Source: Cytobacillus praedii
GTDB taxonomy: Bacteria > Bacillota > Bacilli > Bacillales > Cytobacillaceae
NCBI RefSeq assembly: GCF_001439605.1
Contig: NZ_LMBX01000006.1
Span: forward strand, 62,001 to 126,000
Reading direction: 5' to 3'
Length of the DNA: 64,000 nucleotides
The notes beneath the pieces are model-generated. The model had not been told where the DNA came from, did no database searches, and saw nothing but the letters and a program-made list of their open reading frames with translations. Shown in pieces: positions 7,433-16,657 of this stretch (its first letter is position 1; the number at the start of each line of letters is the position of its first letter). The position numbers and the translations under genes were made by a program.

Positions 7433-8513
7433 TTTCAATCTCTCCATCTATTATTTCTTCTACATGGGTTAAGTAATTGATGACTCTTGCATCCTTATAC
7501 CAATCACCTATTTCTGCACAAGGATGGGTTTGATTTTTCCACGCAAATTCTAAACGAGGACTATAGATACGCGCTGAACCCGGGATAATTTGACATGATT
7601 TAATCCGTTGCTTCAGAATTCTCCCAGGAACTCCTTCATCCACTTCATGGAAGAAATGAGGCCAGTAATCCATTCGCGAACCCGTATGCGGGTGCTCATT
7701 AGCCCAGTTGACAGTCATTTCAAATCGTTTATTATGATTAAAAAGAAGATGATATAATCGTTTACCAAGTAAAATTCGCTCATGCAAACTTTCAAAATGA
7801 CGTAATGTTTGTCCAACGAGCTTTAAGCTGCCATTAAATGAATAGGGAAAAAGAATATGATTCATAGATAGAAACTCATGCAGCTTGAATTCCAATGTAT
7901 TAAATACCTTCTTTTTAAAAGCAGCGTTTTGTAAAACTCTTGCCTCCAAATAGCTTTGTTCATTCACGATTAAAGCCATCGTCAACAGATACATATCCCG
8001 TTCCGTCCAAAAATCATTCCAGATAACTTCCATGAACATAGAAACGTTTAAATAGGGCAAGAAGTGAAAAAGATTTCTTCCACTATTTAAACTTGCTTCA
8101 TAGAGCAAGAATTGTGGAAAAGCATCTTGAAAAATCAGCCAATTTCCCCGTTCTAAAAATGAAAAAAACGACTTCGCTTCTTTGCCTGTTAATAACTTTG
8201 ATAGAATCCCACCCTTCAAGTCTGACATATTCCATCCACCGTTTCTTGACACCATATGACCTAAAAAAGCCCAGTGGATTTCTGGATGCCGATTAAAAAA
8301 GGCAAGATATGCTTTGGTTCTAGTTACATTATTTTGATTTAAACGATTAGTTTCCCTTTTGATTTCTTGAATAAAAGCATTCTCTCTAAGGGATAGTTCC
8401 TCTGTGGTTTTTTGTTTTTTAGCCCTTTTTTTCAGCTCCTTTTTTATTTTAAGCAGCCGTTCAGAAAGTTGATGTTTTTCCGGTTTCTTAAGCTTACAAA
8501 AGATGTTCACCAC
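7359..8513 (-). CDS. DUF2515 protein (YppC-like)
   Basis: A 384-residue, tryptophan- and histidine-rich protein with no signal peptide. It matches the DUF2515 family by blocks such as RTKAYLAFFNRHPEIHWAFL (residues ~65-84), MVSRNGGWNMSDLKG and MDYWPHFF. The first 50 residues are basic and probably helical. The GTG at 8513 gives a full-length protein, but the AGGGGG upstream is very close to it, so the exact start is uncertain. It is divergently transcribed from the triterpene cyclase with about 70 bp between them. The biochemical role is unknown. Confidence 0.8.
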   Translation of the reverse strand: MVNIFCKLKKPEKHQLSERLLKIKKELKKRAKKQKTTEELSLRENAFIQEIKRETNRLNQNNVTRTKAYLAFFNRHPEIHWAFLGHMVSRNGGWNMSDLKGGILSKLLTGKEAKSFFSFLERGNWLIFQDAFPQFLLYEASLNSGRNLFHFLPYLNVSMFMEVIWNDFWTERDMYLLTMALIVNEQSYLEARVLQNAAFKKKVFNTLEFKLHEFLSMNHILFPYSFNGSLKLVGQTLRHFESLHERILLGKRLYHLLFNHNKRFEMTVNWANEHPHTGSRMDYWPHFFHEVDEGVPGRILKQRIKSCQIIPGSARIYSPRLEFAWKNQTHPCAEIGDWYKDARVINYLTHVEEIIDGEIENDYCKTLERLELAVITKKAISFRD

Positions 8514-8584
8514 CCCCTAATGAATGGTTCCTGCAAATGTTGAATATGTATTTGTATATATTAAAAAGCAGGGAGAGAATACAG

Positions 8585-10480
8585 ATGATGAAGAGCCGCA
8601 TCAGTGCTGGGATAAACCAGCTGATTGAAAAGCTGAAAAAGGATCAATCGCCTACTGGTTCATGGGATTATCCATTTGAAACAGGAATATCCACTGATTG
8701 TTATATGATCATTTTATTAAGAACATTAGAAATTCATGATGAAAACTTAATCATACAATTAACTGAGCGAATAATAAGTAAGCAGGAGAAAAACGGAGCA
8801 TGGAAGCTTTATTATGATGAAGGAGAGGGGAATATTACGGCTACCATAGAGGCATATTATGCACTCCTTTATTCTGGATATTACAGCAAAAAGGATCCGC
8901 TGATTAAAAAGGCAAGACAGTATATAGTAGCAAACGGCGGTTTAGACAGCGCTCATCTACTTGCAAAACTCATGCTTGCCATGACTGGTCAGCTGAAATG
9001 GCCCGCACGCTTCCCGCTGCCCTTAGAACTAATATTGCTTCCGCCGACATTCCCAATAAATTTTTATAGTTTTTCCGTGTTTGGAAGGGCAAATATGGCT
9101 CCAATCATGATTTTAGCCAATCGAAAATATCAAATTCGTCTGGAAAACAGTCCAGATTTGTCTGATTTATATACCCGCAAGATGGACTACAATAGGGATT
9201 CCTTTCATTTTAATAACACAGAAGATTGGCGTTCTTTATGTGCCACGATTGAGAAAGGAATCAAAAGTCTAATGGGGATGCCAAGCTATATACATAAACT
9301 AGCAACGGAACAGACAAAACAATATATGCTTGCGCGTATTGAACCGGATGGTACATTCCTTGGCTACTTTAGCTCTACCTTTTTAATGATATTTGCCTTG
9401 CTGTCATTGGGTTATTCGAAAAAGGATCCTATCATAATCCGGGCAGTTAAAGGGCTAAAGTCTATGCAATGTGAAATAAATGGTTTGATCCATATACAAT
9501 ATACAAATGCTTCTGTTTGGAATACTTCCTTAATTAGCTATGCTCTTCAGGAAGCTGGGGTCTCGCCAAAACATCAAATGGCAGATCGAGCCAACAATTA
9601 TTTGATCAGTCAGCAGCATTATAAATACGGGGATTGGATCATTCATAATCCTTCTAGCTCTCCAGGAGGCTGGGGGTTTGCAAACAATAATATGCTTCAT
9701 CCTGATGTGGACGATACAACGGCTTCTTTACGGGCAATTACAAGAAATGTACTAAGTACACCGGCTTACCGTCAATCATGGGAGAGAGGAGTTCTGTGGA
9801 CTCTATCCATGCAGAACAATGATGGAGGATGGCCAGCATTTGAAAGGAATACGAATAGCAAGCTAGTAGGCATTCTGCCGATTGATAAGGCAGATTTTCT
9901 GCTGACTGACCCATCTTCAGCAGATTTAACAGGAAGAACGTTGGAATTTCTATGCTCCTATACAAATCTATCAAAAAATCATAAAGCAATAAAAGAAGGA
10001 ATGAATTGGCTCCTTCATAATCAAGAAAGGGATGGCTCCTGGTATGGACGGTGGGGGATTTGTTATATATATGGAACATGGGCAGCTGTAACCGGACTTC
10101 GTTCAGCAGCTGTAAGAGAGAATCATCATTCCATTAAAGCTGCAAACAATTGGCTATGTTCTATTCAAAATCCAGATGGCGGCTGGGGAGAATCATGTAA
10201 AAGTGATAGTAAACAAGTCTATATCCCATTAAAAGCAAGTACGCTCACTCATACTGCATGGGCGGTGGATGCTTTAATTGCAGTCTCTAATAAACCAACA
10301 AAAGCAATCAATGCTGGAATAAATTTTTTATTGAATCAACTCCATCAAAAAGACTGGACAACAGATTACCCCAAGGGGCAGGGAATGGCAGGTGACTTTT
10401 ATATTCATTACCACAGTTACCGCTTTATTTTTCCTTTACTTGCATTCGCACATTATCAAAATAAATATCTTACACATTAA
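8585..10480 (+). CDS. Squalene-hopene/sporulenol-type triterpene cyclase
   Basis: A 631-residue class II terpene cyclase. The proton-donor motif DVDDTT falls at residues 374-379 (Asp374, Asp376, Asp377), the same numbers as in the Alicyclobacillus hopene cyclase. Several QW-type repeats are visible: QEKNGAW, PGGWGF, NNDGGWPAF, QERDGSW and NPDGGWGESC. These enzymes are monotopic membrane proteins. In Bacillus the relative SqhC cyclises tetraprenyl-beta-curcumene to sporulenol rather than squalene to hopene; the sequence alone does not separate the two. The ATG at 8585 follows GGAGAG and gives normal length. No prenyl synthase is adjacent, so the C35 or C30 precursor must be made elsewhere. Confidence 0.92.
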   Translation: MMKSRISAGINQLIEKLKKDQSPTGSWDYPFETGISTDCYMIILLRTLEIHDENLIIQLTERIISKQEKNGAWKLYYDEGEGNITATIEAYYALLYSGYYSKKDPLIKKARQYIVANGGLDSAHLLAKLMLAMTGQLKWPARFPLPLELILLPPTFPINFYSFSVFGRANMAPIMILANRKYQIRLENSPDLSDLYTRKMDYNRDSFHFNNTEDWRSLCATIEKGIKSLMGMPSYIHKLATEQTKQYMLARIEPDGTFLGYFSSTFLMIFALLSLGYSKKDPIIIRAVKGLKSMQCEINGLIHIQYTNASVWNTSLISYALQEAGVSPKHQMADRANNYLISQQHYKYGDWIIHNPSSSPGGWGFANNNMLHPDVDDTTASLRAITRNVLSTPAYRQSWERGVLWTLSMQNNDGGWPAFERNTNSKLVGILPIDKADFLLTDPSSADLTGRTLEFLCSYTNLSKNHKAIKEGMNWLLHNQERDGSWYGRWGICYIYGTWAAVTGLRSAAVRENHHSIKAANNWLCSIQNPDGGWGESCKSDSKQVYIPLKASTLTHTAWAVDALIAVSNKPTKAINAGINFLLNQLHQKDWTTDYPKGQGMAGDFYIHYHSYRFIFPLLAFAHYQNKYLTH

Positions 10481-10607
10481 TTGAACCTATCTTTTGTCTC
10501 TCATTATCCTAGCTTCATTTCCATTTACAAGTTTTTACACTACAAATGCCAGAAAAATGTTAAAATAGGCGATATGACTATAATTTTAATAAGGAGGATT
10601 CCAACTA

Positions 10608-11516
10608 TTGGATACAAAATTCAATAAGCCCAAAACCTTTGGTGAGATATTAGATCATACATTCAGCTTAAGTAAAAATCGCTTTAAAGACTTTTTCTTG
10701 ATTTTACTTATATTAATGGGACCTATTTATTTATTGCAAGCACTTATTCAGCTTTTATCAGGTGTTAGCTTTTTCAGAGAACTGGGAAGCGGGGAAATGT
10801 GGTTTGAGCAGATTCTCATGAGTTTTGATGAAACAGCTATCCCGCTTGACAGTTCAATTGGTGCGGATATTGCACTAATATTGACTGGTTTATTTGGAAT
10901 CATATTATTCCCAGTTGCTGAAGCAGCTGTTCTTTTCGCGATCAATCATATTCGAAAAAACGAGGAATATACAGTAGGCTCAGTAATAAAAGAAGCATTT
11001 TCACGTTTTTGGCCAATTTTTTGGAGCACGATTTTATTTGGATTAATTACGTTTGGATTAATTATCGTACCCATTCTTATGATTAGTTTAACTGGTGTTT
11101 TTGGAGCAATCATACATCCTGCAATCGGGATTATTTTGGCCATTTTATTATTTTTAGGTTTTGCTGTTGGCATTGGATACCTATTGACTCGCTGGAGCTT
11201 TTATTTTGGCTCAGTCGTTCTAGACCGAGAATCTCCTGGCTTATCACGAAGCTGGAGTCTTACAAAGAAGCGTACATGGCTGCTTATGGGGCTTTATATT
11301 ATTTTTTATATCATTATAGCGACCATTAGCAGTGCAATTGAACTCACCTTTGGGATTTTCTTAGGGAATAGCGTCCTGTTATCCATCATTGTCAATTTAG
11401 CAACCATTGTGACAACTATGCTATTCACTGTTGGATACGCAGTCATGTATCTTGATTTGAAAACAAGACATGATGCTGATGATATTAAAGATATGATTGA
11501 AGATTACAAGTCTTAA
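10608..11516 (+). CDS. Multi-pass membrane protein, first gene of the MoxR-DUF58 operon
   Basis: A 302-residue protein with about six membrane helices. The N-terminus (KPKTFGEILDHTFSLSKNRF) and the block LSRSWSLTKKRTW resemble the glycerophosphodiester phosphodiesterase membrane-domain-like proteins common at the head of MoxR/DUF58 operons. The TTG start at 10608 is preceded by AAGGAGG. It is followed 16 bp later by the DUF4129 gene, so all five genes up to 15572 look like one transcript. It has no catalytic domain and its role is unknown. Confidence 0.75.
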   Translation: MDTKFNKPKTFGEILDHTFSLSKNRFKDFFLILLILMGPIYLLQALIQLLSGVSFFRELGSGEMWFEQILMSFDETAIPLDSSIGADIALILTGLFGIILFPVAEAAVLFAINHIRKNEEYTVGSVIKEAFSRFWPIFWSTILFGLITFGLIIVPILMISLTGVFGAIIHPAIGIILAILLFLGFAVGIGYLLTRWSFYFGSVVLDRESPGLSRSWSLTKKRTWLLMGLYIIFYIIIATISSAIELTFGIFLGNSVLLSIIVNLATIVTTMLFTVGYAVMYLDLKTRHDADDIKDMIEDYKS

Positions 11517-11532
11517 TAAAAGGTGACGATCA

Positions 11533-12189
11533 ATGTTGAAGGATAGCCAGGCAAGAGATGAGCTTGAGGAGATACTTAAGGAACGCGAATATCAGGCTTA
11601 TTACGATGATTCGAAAGGATTGATTGCCAGGTGGTGGGAAAAGGTGAAGGAGTGGTTTGCCGATTTGTTAGCAGATTTGTTCCCATCCTTTGCTCCCACC
11701 AGTTCTGCTGCAGGGCCAATTCTCATTGGAATCATTGTTATTATGATCATATTACTCGGCGTTGTTGCTTTTTTTATCTTTCGAAATAGAAAAAGAAACC
11801 GAATGCTTGGTGATCATAAGCCATTACAATCTATAAACGAAATAGATTGGTCTTTTAAAAGACATTTCTCTGAATCACAAAAGCACGAAACGAGTGGAGA
11901 ATATACATTAGCAACCCGCCATTTATTTTTAGCATTGCTCCTCTACTTTCATGAAAAAGAATGGCTTGTCGCCCGAATTTGGAAGACAAACTGGGAGTAT
12001 TATGATGAGCTTCGAAAAGTAAATCAAGAATGGGCTGACCAATTTTATCACCTTGCACGATTATTTGATGAAGTAACATATGGAAAGCACATTGTTCATA
12101 AAGAGGAGTATTCACAATTTCATACTACTGCAATGAAATGGCTTGCAAGTTTAGAGGAGATTCGTGAATTAAGAGAAGAAAGGAGGTAG
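11533..12189 (+). CDS. DUF4129 membrane protein
   Basis: A 218-residue protein with a short N-terminal amphipathic region, one clear membrane helix (about residues 60-85) and a cytoplasmic C-terminal DUF4129 domain (HETSGEYTLATRHLFLALLL, then WARIWKT-like and YGKHIVHKEEY blocks). DUF4129 proteins occur with MoxR, DUF58 and DUF4350, and in other lineages fused to transglutaminase domains. Spacing to the next gene is 8 bp. Its ATG has AGGTGA upstream. The activity of the domain is unknown. Confidence 0.85.
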   Translation: MLKDSQARDELEEILKEREYQAYYDDSKGLIARWWEKVKEWFADLLADLFPSFAPTSSAAGPILIGIIVIMIILLGVVAFFIFRNRKRNRMLGDHKPLQSINEIDWSFKRHFSESQKHETSGEYTLATRHLFLALLLYFHEKEWLVARIWKTNWEYYDELRKVNQEWADQFYHLARLFDEVTYGKHIVHKEEYSQFHTTAMKWLASLEEIRELREERR

Positions 12190-12197
12190 CAGCTAAT

Positions 12198-13337
12198 TTG
12201 CAAAAGACTTTTGAAAAGAGACGACCATGGATTTGGCTAGTTATTCTTCTTATTCTATTTATACTCATTAGTTATTTCAGTTTTTCCAAACAGCCAAAAC
12301 CATATCCAAATTTTGTGTCTGATTCCCCTTCACCAACTGGAGTTAAAGCATTCTATACATATTTAAAGGATAAAAAAGAAGTGAAAAGATGGTCTCATTC
12401 ACCTGAGCACCTGCCTAAAAGCGGCGAAAAGAATTTGCTCCTAATGGTCGAGCCTTATTTTTTTCCTGAAAAGGAAGAAATGGAAGCGTATTTGGAGTTT
12501 ATGGAAAAAGGGAATACCATACTTTTGTTTCACACGAATCCAAAAGGAATGTTTGATATAGAAATTGAGCATATAGACTCTAATACTTATTCGGGCGAGG
12601 ATTTAGTTGTAAATGACAATAGTGGTACTGATTACCGTGCGGATCTGTATTCACCTGTCCGTCTTCAAACAAACGAAAAAGATAAAATCTTGCTAGAAGA
12701 TGAAGCTGGAGTCCTTGCCATCAAACGATCATATGGCAAAGGTCAATTGATCGTTTCTAACTCGCCTGAATGGATAATAAATGGAAGTATTTTAAGTGCT
12801 GATCATCTTCCTCTCATTCTTTCTTTACTAAATGAAGAAGAAAATACTAGTCTCTTATATGATGAATTTGTTCATGGTGCGGAAAACAGTTCCACATTTT
12901 TGACATTGTATCCTAAATGGTTTTTACTTTTATTCCTGCAAAGTGCACTCATTGCCATTCTTTGGCTAATGTCACGCGGAAGGCGATTTGGACCGATTTT
13001 TATTCCACGGGAAGAAAGCGTCCGATTCAGTGATGAAGGCATTCGTGCCTTGTCTGCCTGGTACATTAGAGGCAGACGATACCATGAATCATTATTATTT
13101 CAAGCTGAGTATGTAAAGCTTTTGCTCCAGGAACGATGGGGAATTCCAGTCAGTAAAGAATGGAAGGATCTTTCTGCTCCATTAGAACGAAAGTGGACAA
13201 ACATACCTGCTCACGAGATTAAATCATTTTTAAATGAGCTTATTACAATCCTGCAAAAAGAAAATGTAAACAAGCAAGAATACTTGCTTTGGTCGAAAAA
13301 GCTTGACCGTTTAAGGAAAGAGGTGGAGGAATCTTGA
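12198..13337 (+). CDS. DUF4350 membrane protein
   Basis: A 379-residue protein starting at TTG with GGAGGTAG upstream. One helix lies near residues 13-30 and a second near 235-258. The outer part between them carries the DUF4350 features (PSPTGVKAFYTYLKDKKEV, LLLMVEPYFFPEKEE and YGKGQLIVSNSPEWIING), which resemble a Rossmann-like/GATase-type fold facing outside. The C-terminal third is cytoplasmic and helical. It overlaps the MoxR start by four bases (TTGA), so the two are likely translated together. DUF4350 proteins are a regular part of this cluster; function unknown. Confidence 0.85.
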   Translation: MQKTFEKRRPWIWLVILLILFILISYFSFSKQPKPYPNFVSDSPSPTGVKAFYTYLKDKKEVKRWSHSPEHLPKSGEKNLLLMVEPYFFPEKEEMEAYLEFMEKGNTILLFHTNPKGMFDIEIEHIDSNTYSGEDLVVNDNSGTDYRADLYSPVRLQTNEKDKILLEDEAGVLAIKRSYGKGQLIVSNSPEWIINGSILSADHLPLILSLLNEEENTSLLYDEFVHGAENSSTFLTLYPKWFLLLFLQSALIAILWLMSRGRRFGPIFIPREESVRFSDEGIRALSAWYIRGRRYHESLLFQAEYVKLLLQERWGIPVSKEWKDLSAPLERKWTNIPAHEIKSFLNELITILQKENVNKQEYLLWSKKLDRLRKEVEES

Positions 13338-14263
13338 AGACAGAAATAACAAATTTATTGGAAAAATACGAGGAACGAATTTTAGGTCAGCATACAAATC
13401 TTAGACTCCTTTTATCTGCTATTTTAGCAGGGGGGCATGTCCTTTTAGAAGGCGTACCAGGTACAGGCAAAACACAGATGGTCAGAACACTCGCTGCTCT
13501 TCTTGGAGGAGACTTTAGCAGAATTCAATTTACCCCAGACTTGCTTCCAAGTGATATTACTGGAAGTACCATTTACAATATGAAGGATAATACGTTTCAA
13601 ACAATAAAGGGTCCCGTTTTTACAAACATCCTATTAGCTGATGAAATTAACCGTACACCTGCAAAGACACAAGCAGCCCTTCTTGAAGCGATGGAAGAAA
13701 AACAAGTTACGATACAAGGCGAAACCTATCCATTGTCTGATATATTTTTCGTTGTGGCCACACAAAATCCCATCGAATTTGAAGGGACGTATCCATTGCC
13801 TGAAGCACAGCAGGATCGATTTCTGTTCAAGCTTCACATTGATTTTCCATCTTTTGATGAGGAAAAAAATGTCCTTAAGCAAGTAGTTGAAAATAAATTC
13901 GATAAACAAACGCTTGCATCCATTCTTGATATGGACACTTTTTTAGTAATTAAGAAAGAGATTGAAAGTGTAACATTGGAAGATCAAGTAATCGATTATA
14001 TTATGCAGCTGGTCAGAAAGACAAGAGAGGCTGAATCAATTCGTTTCGGTGCGAGTACGAGAGCAGCCATTTCCATTGGTAAAGCGGCTCAAGCATGGGC
14101 GTACCTTTCTGGTCGTGATTATGTGACACCAGATGATATAAAAATGGTTGCCAAACCTGCATTAAGACATCGCATTCAACTTTCCCCACATGTGGAATTG
14201 GAGGGATTGACTGTTGACCAGATCATTGAAGAGCTTGTGGGCTCGATTCCTGTTCCAAGGTAG
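13334..14263 (+). CDS. MoxR-family AAA+ ATPase
   Basis: A 309-residue AAA+ ATPase with Walker A GVPGTGKT (residues 40-47), Walker B ILLADE (99-104, catalytic Glu104), sensor block FVVATQNP and an arginine-finger region PLPEAQQDRF. The C-terminal lid (GASTRAAISIGKAAQAWAYL) is typical of MoxR. The family acts as chaperones that activate or mature VWA-domain proteins, here presumably the DUF58 protein encoded next. TTG start with GGTGGAGG upstream, overlapping DUF4350. Assignment is firm; the client is inferred. Confidence 0.93.
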   Translation: MKTEITNLLEKYEERILGQHTNLRLLLSAILAGGHVLLEGVPGTGKTQMVRTLAALLGGDFSRIQFTPDLLPSDITGSTIYNMKDNTFQTIKGPVFTNILLADEINRTPAKTQAALLEAMEEKQVTIQGETYPLSDIFFVVATQNPIEFEGTYPLPEAQQDRFLFKLHIDFPSFDEEKNVLKQVVENKFDKQTLASILDMDTFLVIKKEIESVTLEDQVIDYIMQLVRKTREAESIRFGASTRAAISIGKAAQAWAYLSGRDYVTPDDIKMVAKPALRHRIQLSPHVELEGLTVDQIIEELVGSIPVPR

Positions 14264-15572
14264 AGGGGTTCTACCAACAAAACGTTTATTATGGCTTTTC
14301 ACCCTCCTATCTATCGCTTTAATCATTGTATCCATTTGGGACATTTCTTGGACGTTTTTACTTACAATGAACATTCTCATATTGATTGCAAGTCTATTAG
14401 ATTTGCTGTTTTCAGCAAATAAGAAGGAGCTTTCTTTTAAAAGGATTGCTCCTGCAGAAATGGAAAGAGGCATTGCTTATCAAGTTAAAATTGAAATAAA
14501 GAATAACTCGCCGTATTCATTATCGTTTCGGTTAATTGATGGAATCCCTCAATCGTTTATTCAGCAATTCCCGCTAAAAGGGAGTGTTTCTATGCAATCA
14601 ACCGTTCTTGCTGCATATGAAGTGATTGCACCAGTAAGGGGAGACTACAGGATCGATAAGATCTATTTTCGGTATTCAAGCCCTTTAGGGTTATGGGAAA
14701 AACAGATCACAATTGAACAGTATGACAGTGTAAAAGTGATTCCAGATTTAACTGAAACGAAGCAATACTTGGAGAATGCGCAAAAATTTTTACTGTATGA
14801 AGGAGTAAAAATCCGAAAGCAGCAAAGCGGTGTCGGTGAGTTTGCCAAAATCCGATCGTATGTCGTCGGTGATGATCCGCGCAATATCAACTGGAGGCAA
14901 ACAGCAAAGCTCCGGGAAGTGATGACAAATGAATATGAACCAGAGCATGGAAAGCATGTGACGATTTTAATTGATTGCGGCAGAATGATGGGAGCGGAAC
15001 TGAAAAAAGGAAACCGTTTAGAAAAATCATTAGAAGCCGCCATCACCGTTGCAGCAGCAGCTCTGCAAAAAGGGGATTACGTATCTGTTCTTGCTTTTTC
15101 AAAGGATGTAAAAGTGTTTGTTCCAGCAGGTAAAGGGATGGCACACTTGCAAACCATTCTCCAGGCTGTATACAGCATCGAAGTGGATGCTGCGGAATCG
15201 AATTACGCTGCTGTATTGCATTATTTAGAAACGATGCAGAAGAAGCGCAGTTTTATCCTATTATTCAGTGATGTTCGTACATTCCTGCATGAGGAAAGTG
15301 CGTTTTCCTATTTAAAAAGAATTAGACAGAGGCATTTGTTTCTCATGATAGGAATTGAAGATCAGACACTCCAGAAGAGAATTCAGATGCAGCCAGAAAA
15401 TACACAGATGGCCATGATAAAAAGCATTGCCCAGCAGCAAATGCTTTTTAAGAAAAAAGAAAAGATCAAGTGGGAAAAACAAGGCCTCCAAATGATAGAG
15501 GCCCGGGAAGAAAGATTAGCAACAGCAGCAGTATCTTCCTATATTGATATTATGAATCGAAATCTGCTGTAG
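14214..15572 (+). CDS. DUF58 protein with degenerate VWA fold, MoxR partner
   Basis: The protein has up to 452 residues: two N-terminal membrane helices, a beta-rich middle, and a C-terminal DUF58/VWA-like region. The hallmark DDPRNINWRQTAKLREVM is clear, followed by HVTILIDCGRMMG, a MIDAS-like strand with D-x-G-x-M in place of D-x-S-x-S. The start is unsettled: no ATG is available near the MoxR stop, and the in-frame TTG codons at 14214, 14226 and 14235 all lie inside MoxR without a good ribosome site; AGAGGGG lies at 14262-14268. The 3' end overlaps the SpoIIM-family gene on the other strand by 23 bp. Confidence 0.85.
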   Translation: MTRSLKSLWARFLFQGRGVLPTKRLLWLFTLLSIALIIVSIWDISWTFLLTMNILILIASLLDLLFSANKKELSFKRIAPAEMERGIAYQVKIEIKNNSPYSLSFRLIDGIPQSFIQQFPLKGSVSMQSTVLAAYEVIAPVRGDYRIDKIYFRYSSPLGLWEKQITIEQYDSVKVIPDLTETKQYLENAQKFLLYEGVKIRKQQSGVGEFAKIRSYVVGDDPRNINWRQTAKLREVMTNEYEPEHGKHVTILIDCGRMMGAELKKGNRLEKSLEAAITVAAAALQKGDYVSVLAFSKDVKVFVPAGKGMAHLQTILQAVYSIEVDAAESNYAAVLHYLETMQKKRSFILLFSDVRTFLHEESAFSYLKRIRQRHLFLMIGIEDQTLQKRIQMQPENTQMAMIKSIAQQQMLFKKKEKIKWEKQGLQMIEAREERLATAAVSSYIDIMNRNLL

Positions 15573-16530
15573 GTCTTTTTTTCAAGAGTAGAAGCTTTCC
15601 AATCACAACATAGAGGACTAGACCAATAACAGTTATAAAGGCAACGATATATTTAGCTTCTAACGAAATGGCTGCCGGGGTAATAAATCCTTCAATGATT
15701 CCAGCGATGACAAAGAGCGGGATAGTACCGAGCAGCAGCTGGACTGACCGTTTTGCTTGCTCCTTTAATTGGTATCCTCTTGAAAACTTACCAGGGACAA
15801 AGAGCTTATAGCCCATTAATAAACCTGCTCCGCCTGCAATAAAAATGGCAGTAAGCTCAATCATCCCATGAGGCACGATGTAAGCCCAAAAATCATACGA
15901 TTTTCCATGATGCCAAAAGAGTGCTGCGAGTGCACCTACAAGGATGCCATTATAAATTAATAAATAAACGGTCAAAAGACCAAATGTCACGCCGCCAGCA
16001 AAAGCTAAGATGGCCACTTGAATATTATTTGTCATTATGCTTGCAGACATGAATGAAGAATCAACTTCTCCATCACTTGATCCTAATGCACTGGGATCGA
16101 CTCCTTGAGCTATCTCTGGCGGCAGGATGGCATACATATGCAATGGATCATTGACAACAGAAATGAAGCTTCCTGCAGCACCGAGTGTAAATAAAATCAT
16201 CGCGGCAAGGACAAACTTCCATTGCTCTACTAATAAACCAATAAATTTCGTACTAAAAAAATAACGAATCTGCTTCAAGCTTGAAACTTGGTCTTTATAT
16301 AATAAATTATGTGATTTTGAAACCAGACCATTTAAGTATGGTGTGACTTCTTCCGTTGGAAAGTATGTTTGGCAGTATGACAGATTTTGTGCTGCCTTTT
16401 GATAGAGCCGATGAAACTGATCTATATCTTTACCAGCAATGCGATTTCTCCTTTTATGGAGGGTGGTCACGAGCTGTTCCAGCTGCTTCCATTCCTCCCG
16501 ATGCTGCTTAACAAATTGTTTAATATTCAA
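15550..16530 (-). CDS. SpoIIM/DUF95-family membrane protein
   Basis: A 326-residue membrane protein. The first 100 residues are cytoplasmic and helical; about six membrane segments follow, with the family blocks NNIQVAILAFAGGVTFGL and YIVPHGMIELTAIFIAGGAG. The family includes stage II sporulation protein M, which works with SpoIID and SpoIIP in engulfment. This longer form is a regular neighbour of RDD and MoxR genes and is not necessarily sporulation-specific. TTG start preceded by AGAAGGTG. It is divergent from the RDD gene and convergent with DUF58. Confidence 0.88.
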   Translation of the reverse strand: MNIKQFVKQHREEWKQLEQLVTTLHKRRNRIAGKDIDQFHRLYQKAAQNLSYCQTYFPTEEVTPYLNGLVSKSHNLLYKDQVSSLKQIRYFFSTKFIGLLVEQWKFVLAAMILFTLGAAGSFISVVNDPLHMYAILPPEIAQGVDPSALGSSDGEVDSSFMSASIMTNNIQVAILAFAGGVTFGLLTVYLLIYNGILVGALAALFWHHGKSYDFWAYIVPHGMIELTAIFIAGGAGLLMGYKLFVPGKFSRGYQLKEQAKRSVQLLLGTIPLFVIAGIIEGFITPAAISLEAKYIVAFITVIGLVLYVVIGKLLLLKKRPTADFDS

Positions 16531-16657
16531 ATTAACACCTTCTTTAGTGATGACTTTTTAATAATGGGAACATGTTTCTATCTCCTTATTATAGTAATTT
16601 TGTAGAAAAATAGAAACCGCTTTAGCTAAATTCAACAACAGAAGAGAGGGAAACTAA

